The notes beneath the pieces are model-generated. The model was not told the DNA's origin. It saw only the letters and a list, made by a program, of their open reading frames with translations, and ran no database searches. Positions 26,782-35,083 of a stretch of DNA of 64,000 nucleotides are shown piece after piece. How positions within the stretch are numbered: the stretch's first letter is position 1; each line of letters starts with the position of its first letter. The DNA is from Eubacteriales bacterium (GTDB lineage: Bacteria; Bacillota; Clostridia; Lachnospirales; Lachnospiraceae). A program made the translations under genes and the position numbers. The stretch is taken from the NCBI GenBank assembly GCA_030524715.1, contig JAUNGB010000006.1, positions 1-64,000 on the forward strand, read 5' to 3'.

Positions 26782-28239
26782 CTATCTTCCTGCAAGAATG
26801 TCCGCGATCAGCACTCTCTCGTCCATGGGATATTTCTTTCCTTTGATCTCCTGGTAATCCTCATGGCCTTTTCCCGCAAGGATCACTATATCCCCCGGCT
26901 CCCCATGGTGGATCGCATAGGCAATGGCTTCCTTACGGTCAATAATCTCCACATATTTGCCGTCTGTTTTCTTCATTCCTGTTTTAATATCGTCGATGAT
27001 CGCCTGGGGATCTTCGTCTCTTGGGTTATCAGAGGTAATGATCGTCAGATCCGCCAGACGCCCGGAAACCTCGCCCATCTCATAACGGCGCAGCTTGGAG
27101 CGGTTTCCGCCGCATCCAAAGAGGCAGACAAGCCTGTGAGGATGGTATTCCCTCAAAGTCGTCAAAAGACTTTCCAGCGCCATAGCGTTATGGGCATAGT
27201 CGATCATCAGGGTAAATTCGTCAGATACCTTGACCATCTCAATGCGGCCCTTGACCTTCGCTACCTTCAAGGCACGGATGATATTCTCTTCGGAAACCTT
27301 GAAATGGCGGCAGATGGCAATGGCTGTCAGGGAGTTATAAATGCTGAATTTACCCGGAATATCGATCTCAACGGGAAAATCCAGAAGTCCCTTCAGATGG
27401 TAGGCAATGCCCAGATACCCTTTTCCTTTAGTCATACGGGCATCCTCTGCACGTAAATCCGCCTCCGGTGAAAATCCGTAGGTTTCCAGAGAACAGGTAT
27501 GCCCTTCTGTTATTTTATCAAAATGTGCGTCGTCCCGGTTGACGATTCCCACACGGCACTGGCGCAGGAGCATGGCTTTGCAGGACAGGTAATGCTCGAA
27601 ATCCCTGTGCTCATTAGGTCCGATATGATCCGGCTCAATATTTGTAAAAATACCGAAATCAAAAACAAACCCCTGGGTTCTGTGAAGCATCAGGCCCTGG
27701 GAGGAAACCTCCATTACTACGCAGTCGCAGCCCGCGTCCACCATTTCCCGGAAATACTGCTGAATCACAAGAGATTCCGGTGTTGTGTGAGCGGCAGGGA
27801 TGACCTTGTCGCCAATGATCGCTTCAATGGTCCCTATAAGGCCCACCTTATATCCGGCATTTTCCAGAATGGATTTAACCATATAGGTAGTGGTGGTCTT
27901 TCCCTTTGTGCCGGTGATCCCGATGGTTTTCAGATGCTCTGCGGGATAGCCGTAGTATGCCGCTGAAATAAATGCCATGGCATAGCGGGTATCTTTTACA
28001 AGAATTACAGTTACGTCCTCCGGCGCCTGTACCTCTTCCTCCGCGACGACAGCCTTAGCGCCCTTCGCCACCACATCCGGAACAAATTTATGTCCGTCCA
28101 CGACTGCGCCGCGGATACAGATAAACAAAGAACCTTCCTCTGCTTTTCTGGAATCATACGTAACCGTAGTCACTTCCTGGTCCACACTGCCCTGACAGCA
28201 GGTATATTCCAGACGTTCTAATAAGGATGATAATTTCAT
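26782..28239 (-). CDS. murE: UDP-MurNAc-L-Ala-D-Glu:meso-diaminopimelate ligase
   Basis: Mur ligase adding the third stem-peptide residue. The ATP loop GTKGKTTTT lies near residue 112, ITNIEPDHIG-type (FTNIEPDHIGPNEH) near 207, DYAHN near 349. The substrate motif DNPR (ITSDNPRDEDP) is the one typical of diaminopimelate-adding MurE. Length 485. In many bacteria murE lies in the division cluster; here it is 24 kb away, upstream of priA. Confidence 0.96.
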   Translation of the reverse strand: MKLSSLLERLEYTCCQGSVDQEVTTVTYDSRKAEEGSLFICIRGAVVDGHKFVPDVVAKGAKAVVAEEEVQAPEDVTVILVKDTRYAMAFISAAYYGYPAEHLKTIGITGTKGKTTTTYMVKSILENAGYKVGLIGTIEAIIGDKVIPAAHTTPESLVIQQYFREMVDAGCDCVVMEVSSQGLMLHRTQGFVFDFGIFTNIEPDHIGPNEHRDFEHYLSCKAMLLRQCRVGIVNRDDAHFDKITEGHTCSLETYGFSPEADLRAEDARMTKGKGYLGIAYHLKGLLDFPVEIDIPGKFSIYNSLTAIAICRHFKVSEENIIRALKVAKVKGRIEMVKVSDEFTLMIDYAHNAMALESLLTTLREYHPHRLVCLFGCGGNRSKLRRYEMGEVSGRLADLTIITSDNPRDEDPQAIIDDIKTGMKKTDGKYVEIIDRKEAIAYAIHHGEPGDIVILAGKGHEDYQEIKGKKYPMDERVLIADILAGR

Positions 28240-28275
28240 GTTGTCTCCTCCATATATCTCTTTCTTCTTTTTGTT

Positions 28276-28327
28276 ATATCAGGAAAACTCAGTGTTGTGC
28301 ACTTCAGAACAAAGCGGAGTACTTTCC
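28276..28327. repeat. Dispersed palindromic repeat, family D, copy 2
   Basis: 52-bp unit, 45 of 52 identical to 95-146, with GGAAA..TTTCC ends and inner ACTC/GAGT pairing. It is 36 bases upstream of murE. The rest of 28328-28512 holds no recognisable gene. Confidence 0.6.
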
Positions 28328-28512
28328 CGATACGCGAAAAATGGAGCCGCCGTCAGGAACCACTGGACTTTTCCACGGGCTCCGGGGCTGATTCCGTTAC
28401 TGACTGGATGGAATCCCGGCAGAAAGAATACTGTTTTGCCGGGAATATATTCTTATATAGAATAGCACACCTGTCCGGCCTTTTCAATGGGTAAGTGCGG
28501 TGTCCTGAGGCA

Positions 28513-30516
28513 TCAGGCGCCTTTCTTTTTTGCTTTCTTTACTCCGTAGAGCCCTGCCGCCGTCAAAACAGAAAGCCCGAGAAGAGCGGCAAAAAGTTCT
28601 GTTTTTGATTCATCCGCAGTTTTGGGATAAGAGGATACGGAGCTTGCCAGGGAACTTTTTCCCATAGCTGAGGTCTGGTAGGGAGACTGGCTCACCCACG
28701 GAGTAACGGAAGGCGCCAGCGTCTGAATCCGGACGCCTGCCTGTGACTGGACAGTCCTGCTTCCCGTCTCCTTTGCCACTACCGTAACCTGATTGATCAG
28801 ATTCTGGCTGGAAAGATTCTGGGGCACAGTGACGGTTGCTTCTAAAGCAAACGCTTCTCCCGGAGCGATACTGGGAATCAGGGCCTGGGTTTTGGATGCG
28901 TTCAGCTCCACGCCCTCTTTTTCCGTAAACTGTGCGTAGATACCGCCGGAAAGGAACCGCTCGGTGCTTAGCACGGAATGAAGGGTACGCTCTCCGGTAT
29001 TGCGGATACATATCTGGTAGGTAATGGTATCGCCGGGAGACGCTTCCGTACGGTCCGCGGTTTTTTCTACAGTAAAATCTGCCCGAAGGGGAGTCACCGA
29101 GGTACGGATGGAGGCTTCCCGATTAAGCTCCGCCTGTGTCTGGGAAGGCTGCCGTACCGCTGCTGATAACGTACAGATCACGGCGCTCTGCTGTTCCTCG
29201 GGAATTTCAGCAGTCAAAAAAAGATGGCGGGATTCTCCCGGGGAAAGAGTCTCCAGAACGGCTTTACCGCTGCTTTCCTCTGTTCTGAGTCCTTCCGCTT
29301 CCCTCCAGACCGCCGTCAGCCCGGTATCTGAAAATGTACTGCCAAGCTCAATCTGTTTCAGAGGAAGAGCGCCGCAGTTTTCCAGAGATGCCTCATAAGT
29401 GACTGTCTGTCCCGCCTTAATATTTGCGGCGTCAGCAGTAAGGGAAAGACGGAAATCCGCCTGGGACGCTTTGACTGAAAGGGATGACTGGTCGGCCCGG
29501 GCAAGCGTTTGGGTTTCCCCGCCGTTTTTCTGTATAAGAACGGCTGTGTTCCCTTCCCTGTCATAGCTGACAGGATATTCTCTCTCTTCCGCCGCGATCC
29601 TGTATTCCTCCCGCAGGATCACAGGTATCTTCGCACAGAAATAGTCCTCTCCCATCGCTTCAGGATAAACGGGAATCATTACCTTTCCGGCAGGCATCTG
29701 TTCTCCGTTTTGATTCCGGATGGGAACTTCTTCTGTCTCATAAGCGCCTGAAAGAAGCGTCAGGTCAAGGGTAAAATATTCAGAGATGGTATTTGTCAGA
29801 TAAAATTCACCTGCCGAAGCTGCATAAATTATCCCCATCTCTCCCTGCACAGGCTCTGCCCTGGGACTCTCCGCTTCAAGACTGCCTGCTTCTTCTGCTG
29901 CGGCCTCTGGGGTCCCTGCCTCCGTAATCTCTCCTTCCGGATTTTCTGTTCCTGTTCCTTCTGTTTCCGGATAGCCTTCTCCTTCGCCTCCGGATTCCGC
30001 ATTCTCTGTTTCCTGATTCTCTGCTCCAAGGCTGCCTGCTTCTTCTGTTACGGCTTCCGGATTCTCCGCTTCAAGGCTGCCTGCTTCTTCTGCCGCGATC
30101 TCTGTGTTCTCTACTTCCGGATTCTCATTTCCCATTTCGCCATCTTCCGGCTGAGAAAGCTCTGGCATCGCCACACTGCCCCCGGCTTCTTCATATTCCG
30201 CCGCAGCTTTTGCCCAATCGAACCCATCCTCATTTACTTCCTCTGTCTGAACAGCCGATTGAAGCTGCCCTGCCGCGGATGCTTCCTCCTGTATTTTATT
30301 CCAGTATGCCTTAAGGCCGGAAAGCTCCATGGTAATTTCCGCCTTTCCGTTTACCTCGTCTGTCCATGCCGCTCTCTGTACAAGTACGATACCGGAGTTA
30401 TCCACACCTGCTGCCGATACCCGGACATTTTCTCCACAATTTGCCAGCATTGTTCCCATTATCAGAACGGATGCCATTCCCAGGCTTTTCAGCCTGCATA
30501 ATATTCTATTCTCCAT
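28513..30516 (-). CDS. Secreted, wall-attached protein with DUF11-like domains
   Basis: About 667 residues. The N-terminal hydrophobic stretch with SLGMASVLIMGTMLANCGEN then VRVSA is a signal peptide; the cysteine context (LANC) is a poor lipobox. A Glu/Ala repeat region (EAGSLEAE, EEAGSLGAE; about residues 130-235) precedes two DUF11-like beta-rich repeats of the type that begin DFTVEKTADRTEASPGD and contain GDTITYQICIRNTGERTLH. The C-terminus has YPKTAD, a hydrophobic helix and KKAKKKGA, a variant of the LPxTG sorting signal. The start at 30516 is favoured by AGGAGA six bases upstream. Likely surface-anchored by a sortase; ligand unknown. Confidence 0.78.
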   Translation of the reverse strand: MENRILCRLKSLGMASVLIMGTMLANCGENVRVSAAGVDNSGIVLVQRAAWTDEVNGKAEITMELSGLKAYWNKIQEEASAAGQLQSAVQTEEVNEDGFDWAKAAAEYEEAGGSVAMPELSQPEDGEMGNENPEVENTEIAAEEAGSLEAENPEAVTEEAGSLGAENQETENAESGGEGEGYPETEGTGTENPEGEITEAGTPEAAAEEAGSLEAESPRAEPVQGEMGIIYAASAGEFYLTNTISEYFTLDLTLLSGAYETEEVPIRNQNGEQMPAGKVMIPVYPEAMGEDYFCAKIPVILREEYRIAAEEREYPVSYDREGNTAVLIQKNGGETQTLARADQSSLSVKASQADFRLSLTADAANIKAGQTVTYEASLENCGALPLKQIELGSTFSDTGLTAVWREAEGLRTEESSGKAVLETLSPGESRHLFLTAEIPEEQQSAVICTLSAAVRQPSQTQAELNREASIRTSVTPLRADFTVEKTADRTEASPGDTITYQICIRNTGERTLHSVLSTERFLSGGIYAQFTEKEGVELNASKTQALIPSIAPGEAFALEATVTVPQNLSSQNLINQVTVVAKETGSRTVQSQAGVRIQTLAPSVTPWVSQSPYQTSAMGKSSLASSVSSYPKTADESKTELFAALLGLSVLTAAGLYGVKKAKKKGA

Positions 30517-30834
30517 ATAAATCTCCTGTTTCTTTTTTTGCGTGCGCCCGTCAACAGGACGCACATATTAACGGCTCCCCTGTTTCAGACGTTTACAGAC
30601 ATAGGCATCCCCTCTTTTCTTTCCGGTTTCCCGCAGCCGTCCGATGTTTTTACAGATACTGCCTTCTGAACCGCTATATTTTTGAATAATGGATAAATGC
30701 GCCGACATGGCGCGATCTGAATCTTTTCATTTTCACAGAACATGAAAATGAGACAATTACACTTTATCACCTTTTTATCAAAAGCACAATAAGATATTGA
30801 AATTATAAGCTTTCTTTAAATTTTCTTTATAAAA

Positions 30835-30862
30835 TTTCGATTTCTTTTAGAAATAGGACACA
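30835..30862. repeat. Direct repeat flanking the Uma2 segment, left copy
   Basis: A 28-bp unit beginning TTTCGATTTCTTTTAG and ending GGACACA, identical to 32298-32325 in the same orientation. The two copies enclose 1.44 kb with the Uma2-family gene and gene remnants. Confidence 0.75.
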
Positions 30863-31024
30863 AAGCTTAATTTTACAATACTTCTGCAAAGCGAATCCGG
30901 ATTTTACCCCAATTTTTACCCCAATTTAACTATTTTATTCTGAAAAGGGGCAGCAGTTTACCGCCCCGGCAATGTTTTAAATAACTCTGCGCAAGCATTG
31001 AAGCCCTTTCGAAAGGCAACATTC

Positions 31025-31174
31025 TCACTCATGACTGCACATTGTATTCAGTAGAACCTTTTCAACAAAAATTTCTCCTTTAATATCAGCCCCAAAGCGT
31101 TCTACAATCGCCGCTATGGCTCCGCTGTCTGTTTCTGCCAACTCTTTAATCTCCATATCACAGAATCGTCTGTA
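31025..31174 (-). pseudogene. Short coding remnant of unknown family
   Basis: A minus-strand frame reads ETLYRRFCDMEIKELAETDS then GAIAAIVERFGADIKGEIFV and ends CSHE before TGA. A second short frame just upstream (MEFLKQFKADDLSV, start near 31254) could be the N-terminal part separated by a frameshift. The composition looks protein-like but I do not recognise a family. The remaining 30517-31358 region is AT-rich with two TTTTTACCCCAATTT-like units near 30912 and no intact gene. Confidence 0.3.
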
Positions 31175-31272
31175 CAAGGTTTCAATTATATATTAACTTT
31201 TCTTTCCAGAGTAACACTCAGATCATCAGCTTTGAACTGCTTCAAAAACTCCATTTTGTACATGTACATATA

Positions 31273-31302
31273 TTGAAGTAAGTGATATAATTAAGTCATA
31301 AT
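31273..31302 (+). promoter_or_regulatory. Possible promoter of the Uma2-family gene
   Basis: TTGAAG (31273-31278) and CATAAT (31297-31302) are 18 bases apart, about 55 bases before the ATG. The match is moderate. Confidence 0.4.
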
Positions 31303-31358
31303 AGAAAAGGTGTTCCCATTTTTACGACACTCCATTATCATGAAAGGAGGTTTTTATT

Positions 31359-31904
31359 ATGGCATTACCCAAAGAAAGAATTTACACTATAGAAGATATT
31401 TACAATCTGCCGGAAGGTACTCGGGCAGAACTGATTGACGGACAGATCTATTATATGGCTCCCCCAAGCCGACAACATCAAAAAATTATTGGTGAACTTT
31501 ATACCAACATCAATAACTATATCAGAGGTAACAAAGGTACATGTGAAGCCTACACAACTCCCTTTGCTGTTTACTTAAATGAAAATAGCGATACCTATAT
31601 AGAGCCTGATATCTCTGTCATTTGTGACAAAGGCAAACTGGATGATAAAGGCTGCAAAGGTTCCCCTGATTTAATTATTGAAGTAGTATCACCTGGCAAT
31701 CCGGAACATGACTATATAACCAAATTAGGAATGTATCGAGCAGCAGGTGTCCGGGAATACTGGATCGTTGATCCGAGGAATCAAACCACAAAAGTATATT
31801 TTTTTGAAGCCGGAATATTTGCACAAAATTATACGTTTTCTGATACAATAAAAGTCAACATTTACAGTGATCTCTCCATTGACTTCTCGCAGCTAAATAT
31901 CTGA
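31359..31904 (+). CDS. Uma2 family protein (DUF820, PD-(D/E)XK-like fold)
   Basis: A 181-residue intracellular protein. The N-terminal YTIEDIYNLPEGTRAELIDGQIYYMAPP is characteristic of Uma2; the PD-(D/E)XK-type core appears as YIEPDISVICDK near residue 85 and DLIIEVVSPGN near 104, then YRAAGVREYWIVDP. The Uma2 fold resembles restriction endonucleases, but the biological role is unknown. AAGGAGG lies ahead of the ATG. It has its own terminator and lies alone inside a segment bracketed by 28-bp direct repeats, suggesting mobility. Confidence 0.88.
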   Translation: MALPKERIYTIEDIYNLPEGTRAELIDGQIYYMAPPSRQHQKIIGELYTNINNYIRGNKGTCEAYTTPFAVYLNENSDTYIEPDISVICDKGKLDDKGCKGSPDLIIEVVSPGNPEHDYITKLGMYRAAGVREYWIVDPRNQTTKVYFFEAGIFAQNYTFSDTIKVNIYSDLSIDFSQLNI

Positions 31905-31907
31905 GCT

Positions 31908-31950
31908 GCCACGCCGCTCCTGCTCTGCCAGAACAGCGGGCGGCTTTTTT
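31908..31950 (+). terminator. Terminator after the Uma2-family gene
   Basis: GCCGCT (31913-31918) pairs with AGCGG plus C, with outer GCC/GGC pairs, followed by TTTTTT at 31945-31950. Confidence 0.7.
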
Positions 31951-31995
31951 ATTGCGTACAGCGGAGTTTTCGCCCCATAACGGCATTTTGTCATA

Positions 31996-32218
31996 TTACC
32001 CAATATTTTTACCACGTATTGTTCTAAAGTTGGAATACGGGCATTTTAGAGGATTGTACTGATATCTAATGGTCTGTAAAATAATGTTTTCCGCCAGAGT
32101 TATATTATTAATCTGCGTTACATCCGCGTTATCACGTTTGCAATCAATCACTGTATTTGCCAGTTTAGTATAGACAAAATAAAGCTTATCCGGATGGGTA
32201 CTACCCTGTTTTTCTGCG
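31996..32218 (-). pseudogene. Open-frame remnant without start, unknown family
   Basis: A 73-codon minus-strand frame without a plausible start reads HPDKLYFVYTKLANTVIDCK then RDNADVTQINNITLAENIIL and ends RGKNIG-stop. Amino acid use looks genuine, so it is probably the C-terminal end of a lost gene. I do not recognise the family. It lies inside the segment bounded by the 28-bp direct repeats. Confidence 0.35.
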
Positions 32219-32297
32219 TGTTACATTCAATGTAGGCGTCCGGCCCGGGCTTTAGAAATATCACTGGATAACTCAAGTTAATAAATGATTTAGAATT

Positions 32298-32325
32298 TTT
32301 CGATTTCTTTTAGAAATAGGACACA
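32298..32325. repeat. Direct repeat flanking the Uma2 segment, right copy
   Basis: Exact 28-bp copy of 30835-30862. The unit itself has a short internal inverted repeat, TTTCT and AGAAA. Confidence 0.75.
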
Positions 32326-32403
32326 CTTTGCACATAAATCTTGGATATAATAGGTCTTGGATAGATGAATAACCACTCTCTATCTCCCCCCTCAAAAATA
32401 ACG

Positions 32404-32439
32404 AAAAAAAGCCGCCCGCATACGCGAGCGGCTTTTTCG
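32404..32439. terminator. Bidirectional terminator-like hairpin
   Basis: AAAAAAAGCCGCcCGC pairs with GCGaGCGGCTTTTT around ATAC; A- and T-runs flank both sides, so it could end transcription from either direction. No intact gene lies immediately beside it. Confidence 0.65.
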
Positions 32440-32480
32440 TTTCAGTTCACAGATTATCATTCTACCTGTCCGCTATTGGT

Positions 32481-32505
32481 TAACACCGCAGGTGTGAACA
32501 ATAAT
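32481..32505. repeat. Family C-related hairpin
   Basis: ACACC and GGTGT around GCA with flanking TTA/GTGAA give a small hairpin. It is the reverse complement of the core at 50736-50750. The sequence just before it, TTATCATTCTACCTG (32455-32469), recurs at 43490-43504. Confidence 0.5.
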
Positions 32506-32532
32506 CAGTAACCATATCCCCATATTTTTTTA

Positions 32533-32561
32533 TTGCATTTCCAAACACAGTCTTTTATAAT
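32533..32561 (+). promoter_or_regulatory. SigA-type promoter of the carbamate kinase gene
   Basis: -35 TTGCAT (32533-32538), 17-base spacer, -10 TATAAT (32556-32561). Transcription would start near 32568, exactly where a 15-bp perfect hairpin begins. Confidence 0.75.
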
Positions 32562-32567
32562 TTACTT

Positions 32568-32614
32568 TAGAGTGTGTTTGAAAATTCATTCCCGCAATCT
32601 TCAAACACACTCTA
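32568..32614 (+). repeat. Perfect 15-bp hairpin at the 5' end of the carbamate kinase mRNA (family E)
   Basis: TAGAGTGTGTTTGAA (32568-32582) pairs with TTCAAACACACTCTA (32600-32614), 17-nt loop. The left arm recurs as a half-element at 38771-38785. In the transcript it would form a stable 5' cap-like stem about 55 bases before the start codon. Confidence 0.75.
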
Positions 32615-32668
32615 GATATCGCAAACAGAATCATACATAAATATATAAAAGAAATGAGGTATTCCCTT

Positions 32669-33601
32669 ATGAGCGAAAAAATCGTAGTAGTTGCATTAGG
32701 CCACAGAGCTTTGGGTACTACCCTTCCTGAACAGAAGATCGCTACCAAAAATGCCGCCGGGGCAATCGCAGACCTGGTGGAAGAAGGCGCCCGCGTGGTA
32801 ATCTCCCACAGCAACGGACCGCAGGTCGGCATGATTCACACAGCTATGAATGAATTCGGCAAGGCACATCCTGATTATACCTTTGCGCCAATGTCCGTAT
32901 GCTCTGCCATGAGCCAGGGCTATATTGGCTATGACCTGCAGAATGCCATCCGCACGGAGCTTATTTCCCGCGGTATTTATAAACCGGTATGTACCGTACT
33001 GACCCAGACGGTTATCGATCCCTATGACGACGCTTTTGCCGAACCGGAAAAGATCATCGGCCGCGTACTCTCTGAGACTGAGGCCGAAGCCGAAGAAGAA
33101 AAAGGCAACTTTGTCACCAGAATCGCCGGCGGAGGCTATCGCAGGATCCTTGCCGCTCCCAAACCTCAGCACATCGTGGAGCTGGAAACCATCCGCACCC
33201 TTGTGGATGCCGGACAGATCGTTATCGCCGCAGGCGGCGGCGGAATCCCGGTTATGGAGCAGGGAATCAACCTTCACGGCGCAAGCGCCATCATTGAAAA
33301 AGATCTTGCAAGCGGCCTCCTGGCCGAAGAATTAAACGCCGATACGCTTTTGATTCTAACAAGTGTGGAAAAGGTAAGCCTGAATCTTGGGAAGGATGAT
33401 GAAGAATTCCTGGACGTCCTCAATGTGGAGGAAGCAGAGAAGCATATGAACGAGGACCAGTTTGCCCCGGGTTCCATGCTTCCGAAATTTGAAGCCGGAA
33501 TTTCCTTTATCCGGAAGGGAGAAGGACGCCGCGCCATTATTACGGATATCCCCCATGCAAGAGACGGATACCGGGAAAAAACAGGAACGATTATTAAATA
33601 A
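32669..33601 (+). CDS. arcC: Carbamate kinase
   Basis: Catalyses carbamoyl phosphate + ADP to ATP + carbamate (and reverse). Amino acid kinase fold: VVVALGHRALGTT at the N-terminus, VISHSNGPQVG near residue 43, IAAGGGGIPV near 190, and TSVEKVSLN near 235. GGNA of the classical N-terminus is replaced here by GHRA. The ATG at 32669 is chosen over 32654 because GAGG lies nine bases upstream of it. Length 310. No arginine deiminase or ornithine transcarbamylase gene is nearby, so its carbamoyl-phosphate source is not evident. Confidence 0.94.
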   Translation: MSEKIVVVALGHRALGTTLPEQKIATKNAAGAIADLVEEGARVVISHSNGPQVGMIHTAMNEFGKAHPDYTFAPMSVCSAMSQGYIGYDLQNAIRTELISRGIYKPVCTVLTQTVIDPYDDAFAEPEKIIGRVLSETEAEAEEEKGNFVTRIAGGGYRRILAAPKPQHIVELETIRTLVDAGQIVIAAGGGGIPVMEQGINLHGASAIIEKDLASGLLAEELNADTLLILTSVEKVSLNLGKDDEEFLDVLNVEEAEKHMNEDQFAPGSMLPKFEAGISFIRKGEGRRAIITDIPHARDGYREKTGTIIK

Positions 33602-33614
33602 CCAAATAACTGAT

Positions 33615-33659
33615 AAAAAGGGGATCCCGCGCCAAATCCAGGCGCAGGATCCCCTTTTT
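33615..33659 (+). terminator. Terminator after carbamate kinase
   Basis: AAAAAGGGGATCC pairs with GGATCCCCTTTTT with an inner GCGCC/GGCGC stem. The symmetry also allows it to stop minus-strand transcripts. The rest of the gap to 33789 holds only a partial family A tail (ATGCTTATCTGCA at 33772-33784). Confidence 0.85.
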
Positions 33660-33789
33660 GATTACCTCATACAGCCTCCCGGGCAATCCTTACGGACGCC
33701 CTTCAGGCTGTTTATAAGAGACTAACTATTGTGCCTCCCGACGGTCAGTGCTCTGTGCACTTAAACCGGAGATGCTTATCTGCATTCAA

Positions 33790-35031
33790 TTAGTCGTAAA
33801 GGTTCGGAGCGATTGTCTCGTCTTCGATATTGTTTACATCATACCAGTAACCGTCTGTAGGAACGTCAGAAACTTCCTGTCCGTTAGCTGCTGCTGTAAG
33901 AGCGTAGATTGCATAGTAGCCCATCATCAGAGGAGACTGTGTAACAGCGCCAAGGAATGTGCCATCCTGTACGGCTGCTTTAATGATAGAACCAGCGTCA
34001 AAACCAACACCGATTACATCGCCTGCTGCTGCATCGGAACCAAGAACGTTCAGGTTTGCATTAGCTGCAAGAACACCTTCTGCTGCTGTCTGGTTGGAAC
34101 CGAAGATTGCGATACAGTTTTCTTTGGAAAGAATAGCCTGAGCTTCTGTGGAGCAAAGCTCTACAGTTGTCTGTGCCGGAACTGCTACCTGGATAACAAC
34201 GTCTGCATCAGCTTCTGTTGCATCAGCGGTTGTTGCTGCGTTTACATAGAATTCGTTGCCGGCTACTGCAACTGTTTTTCCGTCTGCCTGAAGAAGCTCG
34301 ATCATCTTGTCAATGAAACCGCCGCCACGCTGCTGAATATTCAGAGCTGTTGCATCCTGGTTAACTTCACCGATGATAACCTGTCCTTCTGCGTTTGCTA
34401 CAACATCTTTAATTGCTGCATACATGTTTTCAGCAGCTACAGAACCAGCCTGTGCATTGTCTGTACAAACCTCTGCTACTACGGAGCCTTCCGGAGCATC
34501 AGCAACACCGGTATCAAAGGTAACTACCGGGATTCCCTTGTCTGCACATGTCTGAAGAGCTTCCAGTACGGAAGAAGTATCGCATGCTGCAAGACCAAGA
34601 CCAGCCGGGCTTGTTCCGATTGCTGTGTTGATCATGTTTACCTGGTCAGCGATATCGGACTCGCTGTTCGGTCCCTGTGCTTTGTAGGTAACACCAAGTT
34701 CCTCTGCAGCCATATCCATACCTTTCATAGCTGCTTCCCAGTATGTAGACTGGAAGGATTTTACCATCATCGGGAATTCATAAGCTTCGTTAGCGGTCAG
34801 TCCTTCAAACTGTGCTGCCGGATCTGCTGCGTCTGCTTCTGCAGCGTCAGTATCTTCTGTTTCTTCTGCTTCTGTGTCTTCTGCTGCATCAGTTTCTTCT
34901 GCATCTGTTTCAGCAGCGTCAGCTTCTTCTTCTACTGCTGTGTCAGCTTCTTCTGCAAATGCCGGAGTAACGGTCATTCCCATTACCATTGCTACGCTGA
35001 GTCCCAGTGCGATCACTTTCTTGAATGTCAT
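33790..35031 (-). CDS. Ribose-type sugar-binding protein of an ABC transporter, non-lipidated
   Basis: Extracellular solute-binding protein of the RbsB/periplasmic-binding type (peripla_BP_4). Signal peptide residues 1-26 ends in AFA-EE and has no lipobox cysteine. Residues about 27-75 are an acidic Ala/Glu/Asp/Thr linker; the binding domain starts at FPMMVKSFQSTYWEAAMKG and shows GIPVVTFDTGVA and VIGVGFDAG. Length 413. AAAGGAGG precedes the ATG. Codon use is strongly biased and repetitive, as in highly expressed genes. It follows the transporter genes but has its own upstream repeats and likely promoter. The ligand cannot be read from sequence. Confidence 0.9.
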   Translation of the reverse strand: MTFKKVIALGLSVAMVMGMTVTPAFAEEADTAVEEEADAAETDAEETDAAEDTEAEETEDTDAAEADAADPAAQFEGLTANEAYEFPMMVKSFQSTYWEAAMKGMDMAAEELGVTYKAQGPNSESDIADQVNMINTAIGTSPAGLGLAACDTSSVLEALQTCADKGIPVVTFDTGVADAPEGSVVAEVCTDNAQAGSVAAENMYAAIKDVVANAEGQVIIGEVNQDATALNIQQRGGGFIDKMIELLQADGKTVAVAGNEFYVNAATTADATEADADVVIQVAVPAQTTVELCSTEAQAILSKENCIAIFGSNQTAAEGVLAANANLNVLGSDAAAGDVIGVGFDAGSIIKAAVQDGTFLGAVTQSPLMMGYYAIYALTAAANGQEVSDVPTDGYWYDVNNIEDETIAPNLYD

Positions 35032-35069
35032 TTCTTTGTCCTCCTTTTAATCTGTGTCTTTGTTTTATA

Positions 35070-35083
35070 TGAAAACGTTCACC
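35070..35083 (-). promoter_or_regulatory. Candidate CcpA (cre) site before the binding-protein gene
   Basis: TGAAAACGTTCACC matches the cre consensus TGNAARCGNWWWCA at 12 of 14 positions. It lies about 40 bases upstream of the start codon, over the probable promoter region. Confidence 0.4.

Noticed and set aside
30900..30935. Integration site suggested by two TTTTACCCCAATT-like units
   Set aside because: Only two short imperfect units, no integrase gene and no matching partner site in the window.
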